Numbered from the stretch's first letter, positions 15,555 through 23,513 are shown. The stretch: 23,826 nucleotides of DNA from JBAUHN01 sp049680295 (GCA_049680295.1 JBAUHN010000406.1:1-23826); one strand, 5' to 3'. Numbers and translations are program-made. Notes: generated by a model from the sequence alone, not told the origin.

Positions 15555-16742
15555 TTAAAACCCCACGCCGCCGAAACTTTGCGGGGCACCACTGACGATG
15601 ACAACCCGGTTGTCCTGGATCGACGCCACCGCCAATCCACGTTCATTCGATCCATTGGCGCGAAGGCGGAAAACACCGCTGGCACCGCGAAATCCGGCCC
15701 CTTGGGTCAATGCGGCCCCGGTCAAAGCGTTTGATTTTCCTGCGCTGACCAGCGCACCAATCGCCGCGATCCCATCAAAGGCCAGGCCGCCAATTGGATG
15801 TGGGCTGCTGCCATAGGCGCCCTGGTATTTTGCGCTAAAGGCAGAGGACGCCGCCGGATCGGGCAATGCGAATAACCCACCCTGCACACCCGGCAGGCTA
15901 AGAGTCTGGGCGGGGATGTCCCAACGGGTCAGTCCAATGAATTGCGTCGTTTCAGGCCGCACGCCAGCTTCGGGTAACAGCTGCGTCAACAGCGGCAAGG
16001 CACTGGCCGATGATGTTGTCATAAAGACCGCGTTCGCGCCACTGCTGTCAACGATGGATTTGATTCGCGGAACGGCTGCGACAACGTCCTGCTGGGACGG
16101 CGCGTATTCTACGCTGCCCGAAAGCGTTGCACCATTCGCTGAGATCGCGTTCTGGATCGCATTACGTCCCAGTTGCCCGGCAACATCCTGCGCATGGACG
16201 ATGACGATTTTGCCCTTACCTTGCGATTTGGAATAGCCGACAAGCCGTCTGGCCGTGTTGTCAAAGGTTGGCCCAAGCACAAATACGTTGCCGCCCGCGA
16301 TTGAGGCGTTATTGGAAAACGACAGGACATTCACACCTCTGTTGGCCACTGCATTCCCAGCGGCATTTGCCGCTTCAGCATAGACCGGGCCAAGGATGAT
16401 CTTGGCCCCATCGTTGACGGCTGCAATCGCCTGACTTGCCGCAGTCCGCGCATTCCCGGCCGTTGCATAGACGCGCAGGTCGATGGTCACTCCGTCCAGA
16501 TCACGCATCGCCAGACGTGCTGCATTTTCAAGACTTTGCGCCAGAACGTCATCGCCTGCAGCACCCGATCCGCGCGGCACCAGCAAAGCAACAGGCACCG
16601 GTGCACTGGTATTGATGCTTGGGCCCCCTGCAGACCCCAGACCGCCAAAGGCACCCGGATCACAGGCCGAAAGGATCATCGCAAAGAAGGGCAATGCAAG
16701 CAGTTGCCAAACCTTGCGGGTGGAACGAAAAACAGAATTCAT
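15555..16742 (-). CDS. LpoA-like penicillin-binding protein activator (lipoprotein, periplasmic-binding fold)
   Basis: A 395-residue lipoprotein. The ATG at 16742 has GGGAG upstream and opens into a lipoprotein signal ending in the lipobox LSAC, with Cys27 as the lipidated residue; a longer start at 16811 would put an unlikely extension before the signal. The mature part is a type-1 periplasmic-binding fold (VPVALLVPRGSG, GAKIILGPVYAEAA, RLVGYSKSQGKGKIVIVH, PIGGLAFDGIAAIGALV). The TPR half of E. coli LpoA is absent, as expected in alphaproteobacteria. Divergence from rsmI with yraN next reproduces the E. coli rsmI/lpoA/yraN locus, which supports a role in activating a peptidoglycan synthase over a solute-binding role. 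Asp follows the lipidated Cys; in E. coli that favours inner-membrane retention. Confidence 0.85.
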   Translation of the reverse strand: MNSVFRSTRKVWQLLALPFFAMILSACDPGAFGGLGSAGGPSINTSAPVPVALLVPRGSGAAGDDVLAQSLENAARLAMRDLDGVTIDLRVYATAGNARTAASQAIAAVNDGAKIILGPVYAEAANAAGNAVANRGVNVLSFSNNASIAGGNVFVLGPTFDNTARRLVGYSKSQGKGKIVIVHAQDVAGQLGRNAIQNAISANGATLSGSVEYAPSQQDVVAAVPRIKSIVDSSGANAVFMTTSSASALPLLTQLLPEAGVRPETTQFIGLTRWDIPAQTLSLPGVQGGLFALPDPAASSAFSAKYQGAYGSSPHPIGGLAFDGIAAIGALVSAGKSNALTGAALTQGAGFRGASGVFRLRANGSNERGLAVASIQDNRVVIVSGAPQSFGGVGF

Positions 16743-16828
16743 GATAATGATGCTCCCAAAGTCGTAGACCGGGTACAAAGCCCCGAATTTGCTGACAATC
16801 ATAGACGTCATGAAAGGCGGGTCCAGCT

Positions 16829-17692
16829 TTGAATCACCAAATAATTCCCTTGACGGCGGGGCTTTACTTTGTCGGCGTTCCGATCGGGACAGCGCGCGAC
16901 ATCACACTGCGCGCATTGGATGTGCTGGCATCAGCAGATATTCTGGCCGCTGAAGACACCCGATCCTTGCGCAGATTGTTGGATATTCACGGTGTGCCGC
17001 TGTCAGGGCGCAAGATCATCGCCTTGCATGACCACAGTGGAAACGGCCCGATCAATCAGTTGCTGGATCAGGTTTCGCAAGGAAAATCCGTGGCTTACGC
17101 GTCTGAGGCGGGAATGCCCTTGATCGCGGACCCCGGATTTGAGCTGGGCCGGGCTGCCGGAACTGCCGGGCATATGGTGACCTGTGCGCCCGGACCATCG
17201 GCTGTGCTGACAGCACTTGCCTTGGGTGGCTTGCCGACGGACGCGTTTTACTTTGCCGGTTTTCTGCCAAACGCCCAAGCTGCCAGATGCACCGCCCTTG
17301 AGGGGTTGCGCGACATATCCGGCACGCTGGTGTTTTACGAATCGCCCAAACGCCTGGGTGCGATGTTGCGGGATGCGGCCCGCGTTCTGGGCCCTACGCG
17401 GTCGGCTGCCGTCTGCCGGGAATTGACCAAGAAATTTGAGGAAGTGCGCAAAGGCACTCTGAGCGATCTATCAGAATTCTATGCCGAAAAATCGCCCAAG
17501 GGCGAAGTTGTTGTGCTGATCGACCGGGGGCGTTTACCGAGCGTTCACTCTGATGATCTAGAAAGCGATCTGAAAGGCGCAATGAACCAAATGTCGATCC
17601 GTGACGCGGTTGATATGGTCGCCAAGGCGCACAATCTGCCACGCAGGCAGGTGTACCAAATGGCGCTGCAACTGACAAAAGGCGACGCATGA
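16829..17692 (+). CDS. rsmI: 16S rRNA (cytidine1402-2'-O)-methyltransferase
   Basis: A 287-residue SAM-dependent enzyme of the tetrapyrrole-methylase fold that 2'-O-methylates C1402 in the 30S decoding centre. Signatures are GLYFVGVPIGTARDITLRALDVL at the start, AAEDTRSLRRLL (40-51), SEAGMPLIADPG (92-103), APGPSAVLTALALGG and FYESPKRL. The start is uncommon: no ATG or GTG is available in frame before the conserved GLYFVGVPIG, leaving TTG at 16829 (AAAGGCGG upstream) or TTG at 16850. The usual SDAGTP reads SEAGMP, so Met96 replaces the hydroxyl residue. Its TGA overlaps the yraN ATG. It is divergent from the PBP activator across 86 bases. Confidence 0.95.
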   Translation: MNHQIIPLTAGLYFVGVPIGTARDITLRALDVLASADILAAEDTRSLRRLLDIHGVPLSGRKIIALHDHSGNGPINQLLDQVSQGKSVAYASEAGMPLIADPGFELGRAAGTAGHMVTCAPGPSAVLTALALGGLPTDAFYFAGFLPNAQAARCTALEGLRDISGTLVFYESPKRLGAMLRDAARVLGPTRSAAVCRELTKKFEEVRKGTLSDLSEFYAEKSPKGEVVVLIDRGRLPSVHSDDLESDLKGAMNQMSIRDAVDMVAKAHNLPRRQVYQMALQLTKGDA

Positions 17693-18072
17693 CAGCATTG
17701 GCCACGCAAAAATCGAAAAAAGGTGCACAGGCCTATCATGCTGGATTGGCCGCTGAAGCGTCCGTTACGCGCGATTATTCTGATCGCGGTTATACCGTGG
17801 CAGCCCAACGGTGGCGTGGGCTGAGCGGTGAGATCGATTTGATCGTGCGACATCAAAACGCGGTTGTTTTTGTCGAGATCAAACATAGCCGCAATTTTGA
17901 ACGTGCCATCGCCAGCCTTGGCAAACCCCAGATGCAGCGCATTTATGCTGCGGCGGAAGAATTTATCGGGTCAGAGCCTGATGGCGCGCTGACAAATGTG
18001 CGCTTTGATGTGGCACTGGTTGATGGTGCTGGGCGTATTAAGATCCTCGAAAACGCCTTTGGGCTTGGCTAA
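17689..18072 (+). CDS. yraN: YraN family (UPF0102) putative endonuclease-fold protein
   Basis: A 127-residue cytosolic protein with the UPF0102 pattern: G-A-E beginning, RGYTVAAQRWRGLSGEIDLI and VVFVEIKHSRNF. Glu48, Asp50, Glu63 and Lys65 make a PD-(D/E)xK-like nuclease motif, so a nuclease fold is expected, but no activity has been firmly established for the family. The ATG overlaps the rsmI TGA (ATGA), implying translational coupling. The rsmI-yraN link is widespread in proteobacteria. The gap that follows (118 bases) separates it from gshB. Confidence 0.92.
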   Translation: MTALATQKSKKGAQAYHAGLAAEASVTRDYSDRGYTVAAQRWRGLSGEIDLIVRHQNAVVFVEIKHSRNFERAIASLGKPQMQRIYAAAEEFIGSEPDGALTNVRFDVALVDGAGRIKILENAFGLG

Positions 18073-18113
18073 AGCATTTTCACGTAAAACCTGTATCACC
18101 TGACGCGAAACGC

Positions 18114-18139
18114 TGCAATTAATCGGCGCCGGCATTGCA
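18114..18139 (+). other. Small hairpin in the yraN-gshB gap
   Basis: TGCAAT (18114-18119) and ATTGCA (18134-18139) are perfect 6-bp arms around a GC-rich 14-base centre holding CGGCGCCG. It lies 42 bases after the yraN stop with no T-run, so it is at most a weak terminator or an element ahead of gshB. Nothing else stands out in the 118-base gap. Confidence 0.25.
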
Positions 18140-18190
18140 CCTGTCCGCCCCCTGCGCCATTTAAGGCTAAGCAAGAAGATGGGAATGATC

Positions 18191-19126
18191 ATGAAAATCG
18201 CTTTTCAAATGGACCCGATCGGGGACGTGGACATCAATGCGGACAGCAGTTTTCGCCTGGCCGAAGAGGCGCAGGCGCGTGGCCACACCTTGTTTTATTA
18301 CACGCCCGATCATTTGGCCTATCAAGAGGGTCGGATCACCGCACGGGGTCATGATCTGACGGTGCAGCGTGTGCAGGGCGATCACGCCCATTTGGGAACC
18401 GAGCGTGAGGTCGATCTGGCAGATTTCGATGTTGTGTGGCTGCGTCAGGACCCGCCGTTTGACATGCATTATATCACCTCGACACATCTTCTGGACCGGT
18501 TGGCACCTGGGACCCTGGTAGTCAATGATCCGTTCTGGGTGCGCAACTATCCCGAAAAACTGTTGGTTCTGGATTTTCCGGACCTGACACCGCCCACGAC
18601 AATTGCGCGCGATCTGACGACCATCAAGGTCTTCAAGAAAAAACACGGCGATATCATTCTCAAACCACTTTACGGCAATGGCGGCGCCGGTGTGTTCCGG
18701 CTTGACAAGGACGACCGCAACCTCGGATCTCTGCATGAACTTTTCACCGGATTTTCGCGCGAACCGCTTATTGTGCAGAAATTCCTGCCCGCCGTGTCCA
18801 AGGGCGACAAGCGCGTAATTTTGGTCGATGGTGCGCCTGTGGGGGCGATCAACCGGGTGCCTGCCAAGGGGGAAACACGGTCAAACATGCATGTGGGCGG
18901 GCGTCCCGAAAAGATTGGCCTGACCGAACGCGACCTTGAAATCTGCGCGGCCATTGGTCCTCTTTTAAAGGAAAAAGGGCAGGTTTTTGTCGGCATTGAC
19001 GTCATCGGCAATTACCTGACCGAGATCAATGTGACCTCACCCACCGGCATTCAGGAACTGGAACGGTTTGATGGCACCGACATCGCGGCCAAAATCTGGG
19101 AAGCGATCGAAGCGCGGCGCGGGTGA
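18191..19126 (+). CDS. gshB: Glutathione synthetase
   Basis: A 311-residue ATP-grasp enzyme that joins gamma-glutamylcysteine and glycine, the second step of glutathione synthesis. MKIAFQMDPIGDVDINADSSF is the family N-terminus. WLRQDPPFDMHYITSTHLLD, NDPFWVRNYPEKL, ILKPLYGNGGAGVFR (ATP-binding loop), GDKRVILVDG and GIDVIGNYLTEINVTSPTGIQELER (metal and ligand binding) follow in order. I chose the ATG at 18191 because homologues begin MKIAFQ; in-frame ATGs at 18179 and 18185 are alternatives and the ribosome site (GGGAA region) is ambiguous. Its TGA overlaps the GTG of the next gene. gshA is not in the window, which is usual. Confidence 0.96.
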   Translation: MKIAFQMDPIGDVDINADSSFRLAEEAQARGHTLFYYTPDHLAYQEGRITARGHDLTVQRVQGDHAHLGTEREVDLADFDVVWLRQDPPFDMHYITSTHLLDRLAPGTLVVNDPFWVRNYPEKLLVLDFPDLTPPTTIARDLTTIKVFKKKHGDIILKPLYGNGGAGVFRLDKDDRNLGSLHELFTGFSREPLIVQKFLPAVSKGDKRVILVDGAPVGAINRVPAKGETRSNMHVGGRPEKIGLTERDLEICAAIGPLLKEKGQVFVGIDVIGNYLTEINVTSPTGIQELERFDGTDIAAKIWEAIEARRG

Positions 19127-20046
19127 CGTCGCTAAGGCTACGTATTATCGGTGCGATCATACGGCCCGGCGCGCGTGCGATGATGACGCGTGCGCAAGAT
19201 CCAAACCGGTTGCGGCGCGTGTTTGATCTGTCATCCCGGTTGTTTTTTCGCCGCGTGCGCGGGGCGGTTTCCACACCCGTTGCCGATCCACAATCATTGC
19301 CTTTGGGCGGCCTATGGGTCAGTGCAGGTAAGGTCGCCCCACGGCCAGTGATCTTGTATTTCCACGGTGGCGGTTATCTGGCTGGCAGTCCGAACACGCA
19401 CCGGCACATGGCAGCGCGCCTTAGCCAACTGTCTGGACTTAAGGTATTTTTGCCGCAGTATCGCCTTGCCCCCGAACACCCGTTGCCCGCATGTTTGGAT
19501 GATGCCGATGCGGCCTATGCCTACTTGCGGACGCAGGGGTATGCAGCCCGCGATATTATTTTGGGCGGCGACAGTGCGGGCGGCGGGATCGCGCTGAGCC
19601 TGCTGTCGAAGCTGTGCAAAAACGGCCAACACCCTGCCGCGTGTTTTGCGTGGTCGCCGTTTTGCGATCAGACGTTTTCCGGCGCTTCAGTCCGTGAAAA
19701 CGGGCGTATCGATCATTTCTTTCCCGGTGATCGGGTGCACGATCTGGCTGACATGATATTGGGTGACACGGCCGCCGATGACCCGCGCGTGTCACCGTTG
19801 TTTGCAGAATTTCCGGACTGCCCGCCGGTGTTGATCCAGGCGTCACAATGCGAAATCCTGCGCGATGATGCGGTGCGTATGGTGAAAAAACTGGCCGACG
19901 CGAGCGCCGATGCCCAGGTGGATTTATGGGACAACGCCCCGCATGTCTGGCAGATATTTGATGGCTGGTTCCCGGAAGCCCGCGCAGCCATAGCCAAAAC
20001 GGCGCAATTTCTTAGCTCTCGGATGCCGCAGAAAGACGAAAACTGA
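19123..20046 (+). CDS. Alpha/beta hydrolase, hormone-sensitive lipase (HSL) family esterase
   Basis: A 307-residue serine hydrolase. The GTG start at 19123 overlaps the gshB TGA (GTGA), and no better start lies nearby. The HSL pattern is complete: oxyanion motif HGGGY (81-85), PQYRLAPEHPLPACLDDADAAY, nucleophile Ser151 in GDSAGGG, DPRVSPLFAEFPDCPPVLIQASQCEILRDDA carrying the acid (around Glu244-Asp249), and His274 in DNAPHVWQIF. There is no signal peptide, so it should be cytosolic. Members cleave short-chain esters; the substrate is unknown. Coupling to gshB suggests possible regulation alongside glutathione supply, but no glutathione-specific feature is visible. Its last 35 bases overlap the comM 3' end on the other strand. 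Confidence 0.92.
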   Translation: MTSLRLRIIGAIIRPGARAMMTRAQDPNRLRRVFDLSSRLFFRRVRGAVSTPVADPQSLPLGGLWVSAGKVAPRPVILYFHGGGYLAGSPNTHRHMAARLSQLSGLKVFLPQYRLAPEHPLPACLDDADAAYAYLRTQGYAARDIILGGDSAGGGIALSLLSKLCKNGQHPAACFAWSPFCDQTFSGASVRENGRIDHFFPGDRVHDLADMILGDTAADDPRVSPLFAEFPDCPPVLIQASQCEILRDDAVRMVKKLADASADAQVDLWDNAPHVWQIFDGWFPEARAAIAKTAQFLSSRMPQKDEN

Positions 20047-21526
20047 TCGCCTCGGCGATGTGATGGCGATGCACTTCTGCATCCTGATCGAGATCGGCAA
20101 TTGTACGCGCGACGCGCAGCACACGGTGGTAGCCACGCGCGGACAAACGAAATCGCTCGGCCACTTTGGTCAGCAATGCGCGCCCTTCGGCATCGGGCGT
20201 TGCAATGTCTTCCAAAACTTCACCGGCAGCGTCCGCGTTCATACGGATGTCCGGGTGATCCGAATACCGGGCCTGCTGAATCTGTCGCGCGGCCGCAACG
20301 CGCTGTGCTACATCGGCAGATCGTTCGCCAGAGGCGGGTAAATCGAGGTCGGTAAAGGCCACCGGCGGCACATCTACGCGCAAATCGAACCGGTCCATCA
20401 AGGGTCCTGATATGCGGCCCAGATAATCTTCGCCGCAGATCGGGACCCGGGCGCAAGCGCGCGCGGGATCCGTGAGGTAGCCACATTTGCAAGGGTTGGC
20501 CGCGGCCACCAGCATGAATTTACAGGGATATTTCACATGCGCATTGGCCCGCGCGATCATCACCTCGCCGGTTTCAATCGGCTGGCGCAATGTCTCCAGA
20601 ACGGTGCGCGGAAATTCGGGAAATTCGTCCATAAACAAAACCCCATTGTGCGCCAATGAGACTTCGCCGGGTTTTGCTGTCCGGCCGCCGCCGATGATGG
20701 CGGCCATGGATGCAGTGTGATGGGGTTCGCGAAAGGGACGCGCCCGCGAAATACCCCCCTCATTCAAAAGGCCGGACAACGAATGGATCATTGAGGTCTC
20801 AAGCGCCTCTGCAGCGGTAAGGGGTGGCAAAATACTGGGCAAACGCGCAGCCAGCATGGATTTTCCCGACCCCGGGGTGCCGACAAGCATCAGATGATGA
20901 CGTCCGGCAGCGGCGATTTCCAAGGCCCGCTTGGCCCGTTCCTGACCTTTCACATCCACCAAATCTTTGCTGTGCTGGCCCAATGAAACCTCGCCCGGTT
21001 CCGCTGGCGAAAGCGGCGATTGCCCGGTGTAGTGGCGCACAACGTCGCCCAGGGATGCCGCCGCAATCACCTGCGCGCGGCCAACCCAGGCAGCCTCGGC
21101 GCCCGAAGCAGAGGGGCAAAGCAGGCTGCGCCCGGCCTCGGCAGCCGCCATCGCCGCGGGCAGGGCACCAACGACGGCAACCAAAGTGCCGTCCAGAGAT
21201 AATTCGCCTAAAGCAACCACCGATTGGGTCACATCATTGGGTATGATATCCAATGCGGCCAACAGACTAAGGGCGATCGGCAAATCGAAATGGCTGCCCT
21301 CTTTGGGCAGATCGGCCGGGCTGAGGTTGATCGTGATCCGTTTTGACGGCAGCGCTATCGCCATTGCCCCCAATGCACTGCGCACCCTCTCGCGGGCCTC
21401 GGACACCGCTTTGTCGGGAAGACCGACGATAGAAAAGGCGGGCATACCGGGGCTGACGGCGCATTGCACCTCAACCATACGCGCCTCAACCCCTTGAAAC
21501 GCAACAGTATAGGCACGTGAAATCAT
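20012..21526 (-). CDS. comM: ComM/YifB family AAA+ ATPase (Mg-chelatase-like, branch-migration helicase)
   Basis: A 504-residue protein. The N-terminal Lon-protease-like ChlI domain spans about residues 1-165 (GMPAFSIVGLPDKAVSEARERVRSAL). The AAA+ core follows, with Walker A GTPGSGKS (216-223), Walker B VLFMDE (296-301) and FREPHHTAS. NPCKCGYL...CARVPICGEDYLGRISGPLMDRFD carries the cysteines and arginines typical of YifB/ComM, and the C-terminal Mg-chelatase domain completes the length. ComM of Vibrio and Acinetobacter drives branch migration during natural transformation, and in Rhodobacter capsulatus comM is needed for gene-transfer-agent uptake under CtrA control. A strong GGAGG site precedes the ATG. 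A TTAA cluster lies about 50 bases upstream. Confidence 0.95.
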   Translation of the reverse strand: MISRAYTVAFQGVEARMVEVQCAVSPGMPAFSIVGLPDKAVSEARERVRSALGAMAIALPSKRITINLSPADLPKEGSHFDLPIALSLLAALDIIPNDVTQSVVALGELSLDGTLVAVVGALPAAMAAAEAGRSLLCPSASGAEAAWVGRAQVIAAASLGDVVRHYTGQSPLSPAEPGEVSLGQHSKDLVDVKGQERAKRALEIAAAGRHHLMLVGTPGSGKSMLAARLPSILPPLTAAEALETSMIHSLSGLLNEGGISRARPFREPHHTASMAAIIGGGRTAKPGEVSLAHNGVLFMDEFPEFPRTVLETLRQPIETGEVMIARANAHVKYPCKFMLVAAANPCKCGYLTDPARACARVPICGEDYLGRISGPLMDRFDLRVDVPPVAFTDLDLPASGERSADVAQRVAAARQIQQARYSDHPDIRMNADAAGEVLEDIATPDAEGRALLTKVAERFRLSARGYHRVLRVARTIADLDQDAEVHRHHIAEAISFRLSAASES

Positions 21527-21575
21527 ATTCCCTCCGGTCGTCCCAGAAACACGGTTAATGGGTACGCAGGGGATG

Positions 21576-21597
21576 TTTAAGATTGGTTAACGCTTAA
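21576..21597 (-). promoter_or_regulatory. TTAA cluster upstream of comM, possible CtrA site
   Basis: Three TTAA tetramers (21577-21580, 21587-21590, 21594-21597) lie within 21 bases, 50-71 bases before the comM start, with a fourth at 21555-21558. On the minus strand the core reads GTTAACCAATCTTAAAC, i.e. TTAA-N6-TTAA with a TTAACCA half-site. The CtrA consensus is TTAA-N7-TTAA, so spacing is one short. The whole GST-comM gap is 85 bases. Confidence 0.35.
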
Positions 21598-21611
21598 GAA
21601 TTGCTGGCAGG

Positions 21612-22298
21612 TCAACTGGCAACAGGCCATGGTCTGGTCGTCCCACCGATGTCGTATGGAAATCTGTCATAGCTGACTTTCAACCCTTCGGCGCGCCAGG
21701 CTTTGAACGCAGGATCATTGACCGTAAGCGCGCAATAGTCCCGCGCCGCGCGTGACACAGGCAAATCATATCCGACCATACGTGCCGCAACCGGTGCATA
21801 AAACGCGTCCGCCAGACTGTAGTCGCCAAACAACCAAGGTCCATCTGTGGTCCGCATTGCGCGGGCCGAGGCCCAAAGCTGCTCAATACGGTCTAAATCC
21901 GCGCGCACGGTGTCCGGCACGTCAAATTCGACGCAGACATGTTCCAACTGCATCGCGAAAGTACTGCGCAGGGCTGAAAACCCGGCCGCCATTTCAGCGC
22001 ATATCCACCGCGCGTGGGCACGTGCGCCTGCGTCCGACGGCCAAAGCCCGGCGTCTGGGTGCCGCTCTGCCAGCGTCTCGGCAATCGCCATGGTTTCGCC
22101 GATGACCTGGCCCTCCGGCGTGCGCAAAACCGGTACCAGTCTTGCCAGCGCAAGATGGTCCAGATTTTTGGCCAGCGAGCCATCAAAAAGCGCCACCAGA
22201 TGCGTATTGAAGGGAAGCCCGAATTTTTCGAGCATCAGCCAGCCGCGCAAAGACCAACTGCTGAATGTTCGATCGCCAATGTATAAATCATATGTCAT
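21612..22298 (-). CDS. Glutathione S-transferase family protein
   Basis: A 228-residue cytosolic protein. The N-terminal thioredoxin fold begins YDLYIGDRTFSSWSLRGWLMLEKFGLPF, where the SSWSLR stretch occupies the catalytic Ser position. The G-site continues with LVPVLRTPEGQVIGETMAIAETLAERHPDAGLWP, whose V-P-V and ETMAI (E-S-like) turns bind glutathione. The C-terminal helical domain ends at GPWLFGDYSLADAFYAPVAARM, the N-capping motif of GSTs. The substrate is unknown. No strong ribosome site precedes the ATG at 22298. gshB and a GST about 2.5 kb apart make glutathione use a minor theme of the region, though they are not in one transcript. Confidence 0.9.
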   Translation of the reverse strand: MTYDLYIGDRTFSSWSLRGWLMLEKFGLPFNTHLVALFDGSLAKNLDHLALARLVPVLRTPEGQVIGETMAIAETLAERHPDAGLWPSDAGARAHARWICAEMAAGFSALRSTFAMQLEHVCVEFDVPDTVRADLDRIEQLWASARAMRTTDGPWLFGDYSLADAFYAPVAARMVGYDLPVSRAARDYCALTVNDPAFKAWRAEGLKVSYDRFPYDIGGTTRPWPVAS

Positions 22299-22358
22299 GG
22301 AACGCAGGCTAAAGGGTAGATGGGTGCAGAGGCTAATGGCGAATTGTGCGATGGGACA

Positions 22359-22940
22359 TCACGGGATGTGATTGACAATCTGGGCCGACGCCGCGCCGCC
22401 GTTCCATTTTATCTGGCTGACCGACAGGTTGTCGATTTTATGTGAAAGCGCCTGATAAGGCGTCACGCCCATCGCCTGTTGCATTTGGGTCAAAATAACA
22501 CCGATATGGGCGACCACGATGAAATCAGCGCCGGGATGTGCCAATGACAGCGCATTCACGGCGCTGCCGACGCGCGCGGCCGCCGCGTTCCAGCTTTCGC
22601 CATTTGGCGGCGCGATGTCGCCCGGTGTCTCCCAATAGGCACGGCTCAGATCCGGGAAATCTGCGGCCACTTTGCTGAAATGAACGCCATCCCAGTCGCC
22701 GAAATGAAACTCGCGCAGATTTGGATTGTCGGGCAGGCGTTTTCGGTTTGCCACATGCAGCGCATCAGCTGTGGCACTGGCACGGATCAGGTCAGATGAG
22801 ATCAGGATGGCTTTGCCGGGCAAATATGCGTTCAGCCGTTCGATCCGTGCGGTATCGGACAGATCCGCGGGAACATCACGCCAGCCGACAAAGTTTTTTT
22901 CATGGGTTGGCCCATGGCGCACCCAATGCCAAACGCTCAT
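22359..22940 (-). CDS. Histidine phosphatase family protein, possible alpha-ribazole phosphatase
   Basis: A 193-residue member of the phosphoglycerate-mutase-like phosphatase superfamily. The ATG at 22940 overlaps the cobU TGA (ATGA); a longer in-frame ORF reading to 23120 lies inside cobU and is rejected. The catalytic RHG is at 8-10 (His9), SSDLIRASATADAL gives the second Arg, LREFHFGDWDG supplies the acidic residue (Glu77), and VVAHIGVI has the second catalytic His145. Coupling to cobU suggests CobC-like removal of the 5'-phosphate from alpha-ribazole phosphate or cobalamin phosphate in nucleotide-loop assembly, but the family is broad and this is inferred from context. Sequence alone supports only the phosphatase fold. 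Confidence 0.85.
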   Translation of the reverse strand: MSVWHWVRHGPTHEKNFVGWRDVPADLSDTARIERLNAYLPGKAILISSDLIRASATADALHVANRKRLPDNPNLREFHFGDWDGVHFSKVAADFPDLSRAYWETPGDIAPPNGESWNAAAARVGSAVNALSLAHPGADFIVVAHIGVILTQMQQAMGVTPYQALSHKIDNLSVSQIKWNGGAASAQIVNHIP

Positions 22941-23458
22941 GGCAGCGTACCTTTTAGGAAGGTTGGCAATCCTGCCGTGACCAACAGGGCGATATCTGCC
23001 TGAGCGGCCAAGGCGATATTCAACCGGCCTTGCGCTTCGCGGAACTGACGGGCCAGTGCATTGTCCGGGACAATGCCATAACCAACTTCGTTTGAGACGA
23101 TAACAACAGCAGCGCGGCATGTATCCAAGCTTTGCAAAAGCTGCGATTGCGCCATCTGAAGGTCGTTTCCGTCCAACAAATGATTGCTAAGCCACATCGT
23201 GGCACAGTCGACCAATACTGCGTCTTTGCAATTAAGTTTGGTCAGTGTCGGGCCCAGATCAAGATCGCATTCGAATGTCGTCCATCCGGTCTCGCGGCGC
23301 GACTTGTGCAGATCGACCCGCGCCTTGGTTTCATCGTCCAGAATGCGAGACGTTGCCAAATAGTTGTGGCGTAAATCACTGGAAAGCAGCAGGTTTTCCG
23401 CCCATACAGATTTTCCTGACGCGGCACCGCCTAGGACGAATGTCAGTTTCGGCAACAT
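22937..23458 (-). CDS. cobU: Bifunctional adenosylcobinamide kinase/adenosylcobinamide-phosphate guanylyltransferase
   Basis: A 173-residue enzyme (CobU in Salmonella, CobP in Pseudomonas denitrificans) that phosphorylates adenosylcobinamide and then transfers GMP to it, preparing the lower-ligand attachment in B12 synthesis. The P-loop GGAASGKS is at 10-17. YLATSRILDDETKARVDLHKSRRETGWTTFE contains the His that is guanylylated, VLVDCATMWLSN is the Walker B region, and NEVGYGIVPDNALARQFRE is the family signature. The ATG at 23458 gives the normal length; an extension to 23659 would overlap the divergent sigma-factor gene. I saw no cobalamin riboswitch upstream. A 6-3-6 inverted repeat starts 4 bases before the ATG. 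Confidence 0.94.
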   Translation of the reverse strand: MLPKLTFVLGGAASGKSVWAENLLLSSDLRHNYLATSRILDDETKARVDLHKSRRETGWTTFECDLDLGPTLTKLNCKDAVLVDCATMWLSNHLLDGNDLQMAQSQLLQSLDTCRAAVVIVSNEVGYGIVPDNALARQFREAQGRLNIALAAQADIALLVTAGLPTFLKGTLP

Positions 23459-23461
23459 CTT

Positions 23462-23476
23462 ACAAATCTCATTTGT
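23462..23476. promoter_or_regulatory. 15-bp palindrome directly upstream of cobU
   Basis: ACAAAT-CTC-ATTTGT: perfect 6-bp arms (23462-23467 and 23471-23476) around three bases, ending four bases before the cobU start. It covers the ribosome-binding region, so a bound protein or the RNA hairpin would block translation or initiation. Confidence 0.35.
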
Positions 23477-23513
23477 GAACCGTTTGCGTGATTGGGACGT
23501 ATCCTTTTCAGGC

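Noticed and set aside
21158..21165. GGGCAGGG, a match to the FtsK-orienting KOPS consensus
   Set aside because: A single 8-base match inside comM coding sequence is expected by chance in GC-rich DNA, and polarity cannot be judged from one site.
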